Below are positions 32,338 to 32,393 of a stretch of 32,393 nucleotides of DNA, piece after piece. Source of the DNA: a bacterium (GTDB lineage Bacteria > Bacillota > Clostridia > Lachnospirales > Lachnospiraceae); the NCBI GenBank assembly GCA_030524485.1, contig JAUNGR010000018.1:1-32393 (forward strand), in the 5' to 3' direction. The notes beneath the pieces are model-generated. The model had not been told where the DNA came from, searched no databases, and was given only the letters and a program-made list of their open reading frames with translations. Made by a program: the position numbers and the translations under genes. Position 1 is the first letter of the stretch. Every line of letters begins with the position of its first letter.

Positions 32338-32393
32338 GTTACTGATTTGTGCTACACTTCTTTTCAAGAGAAAACCGTTAGGCAACATACGTT

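Overview
The window reads as chromosomal DNA of a low-to-moderate GC, Gram-positive Clostridia, most likely a member of the Lachnospiraceae. This rests on strong AGGAGG-type ribosome sites, a clostridial type II fatty-acid cluster with fused accD-accA, SpmA/SpmB spore-maturation homologues, a DarA-type PII protein, a tad pilus locus carrying DUF5702 and DUF6382-FHA proteins, and a secreted DUF6147-type protein. No rRNA, tRNA, CRISPR array or intact transposon was seen. Family names come from sequence recognition alone, without database searches.

Layout. Positions 1-6770 hold the fatty-acid operon fabF-accB-fabZ-accC-accDA-fabK-like, closed by a clear intrinsic terminator. Positions 6771-8873 hold a self-contained marR-MATE drug-efflux operon with a near-perfect operator palindrome in its promoter. 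Positions 8874-14049 are a mosaic: spmA, a second MATE exporter, darA (minus), a FabT-like MarR regulator divergent from darA, lrgA-lrgB, and spmB (minus). A large DUF885 lipoprotein lies on the minus strand at 14110-15948. Positions 16158-26768 are a monoderm tad/Flp pilus locus: prepilin peptidase, TadZ, TadA, TadB, TadC, Flp pilin, DUF5702 protein, TadE-like protein, second prepilin peptidase, small TadE-like protein, and a DUF6382/FHA protein split in two by a frameshift. Positions 26953-32263 hold rhomboid protease, HIT hydrolase, ECF sigma factor, murG (minus), a structured intergenic element, an anti-sigma-like membrane protein, the DUF6147-type protein and nagB (minus).

How genes work together. 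AccB, AccC and AccDA make malonyl-CoA; FabF elongates, FabZ dehydrates and the FabK-like flavoprotein probably reduces the enoyl chain. The FabT-like regulator about 5 kb downstream is a candidate controller of that pathway. The tad genes would assemble an Flp pilus driven by TadA, with TadZ for placement and FHA signalling as an accessory.

Most notable are two almost identical ~79-nt leaders at the two window ends in inverted orientation, directly in front of two unrelated genes, fabF and nagB. Each leader runs from a Shine-Dalgarno-like AAAGGAG through a long hairpin to the start codon. The fold can also be drawn as a pseudoknot resembling the fluoride (crcB) riboswitch. Other oddities are a G7 tract at the FHA-protein frameshift, an in-frame stop inside a TadE-like gene, an unexplained long-range-paired element at 29813-29898, and spmA and spmB separated onto opposite strands.
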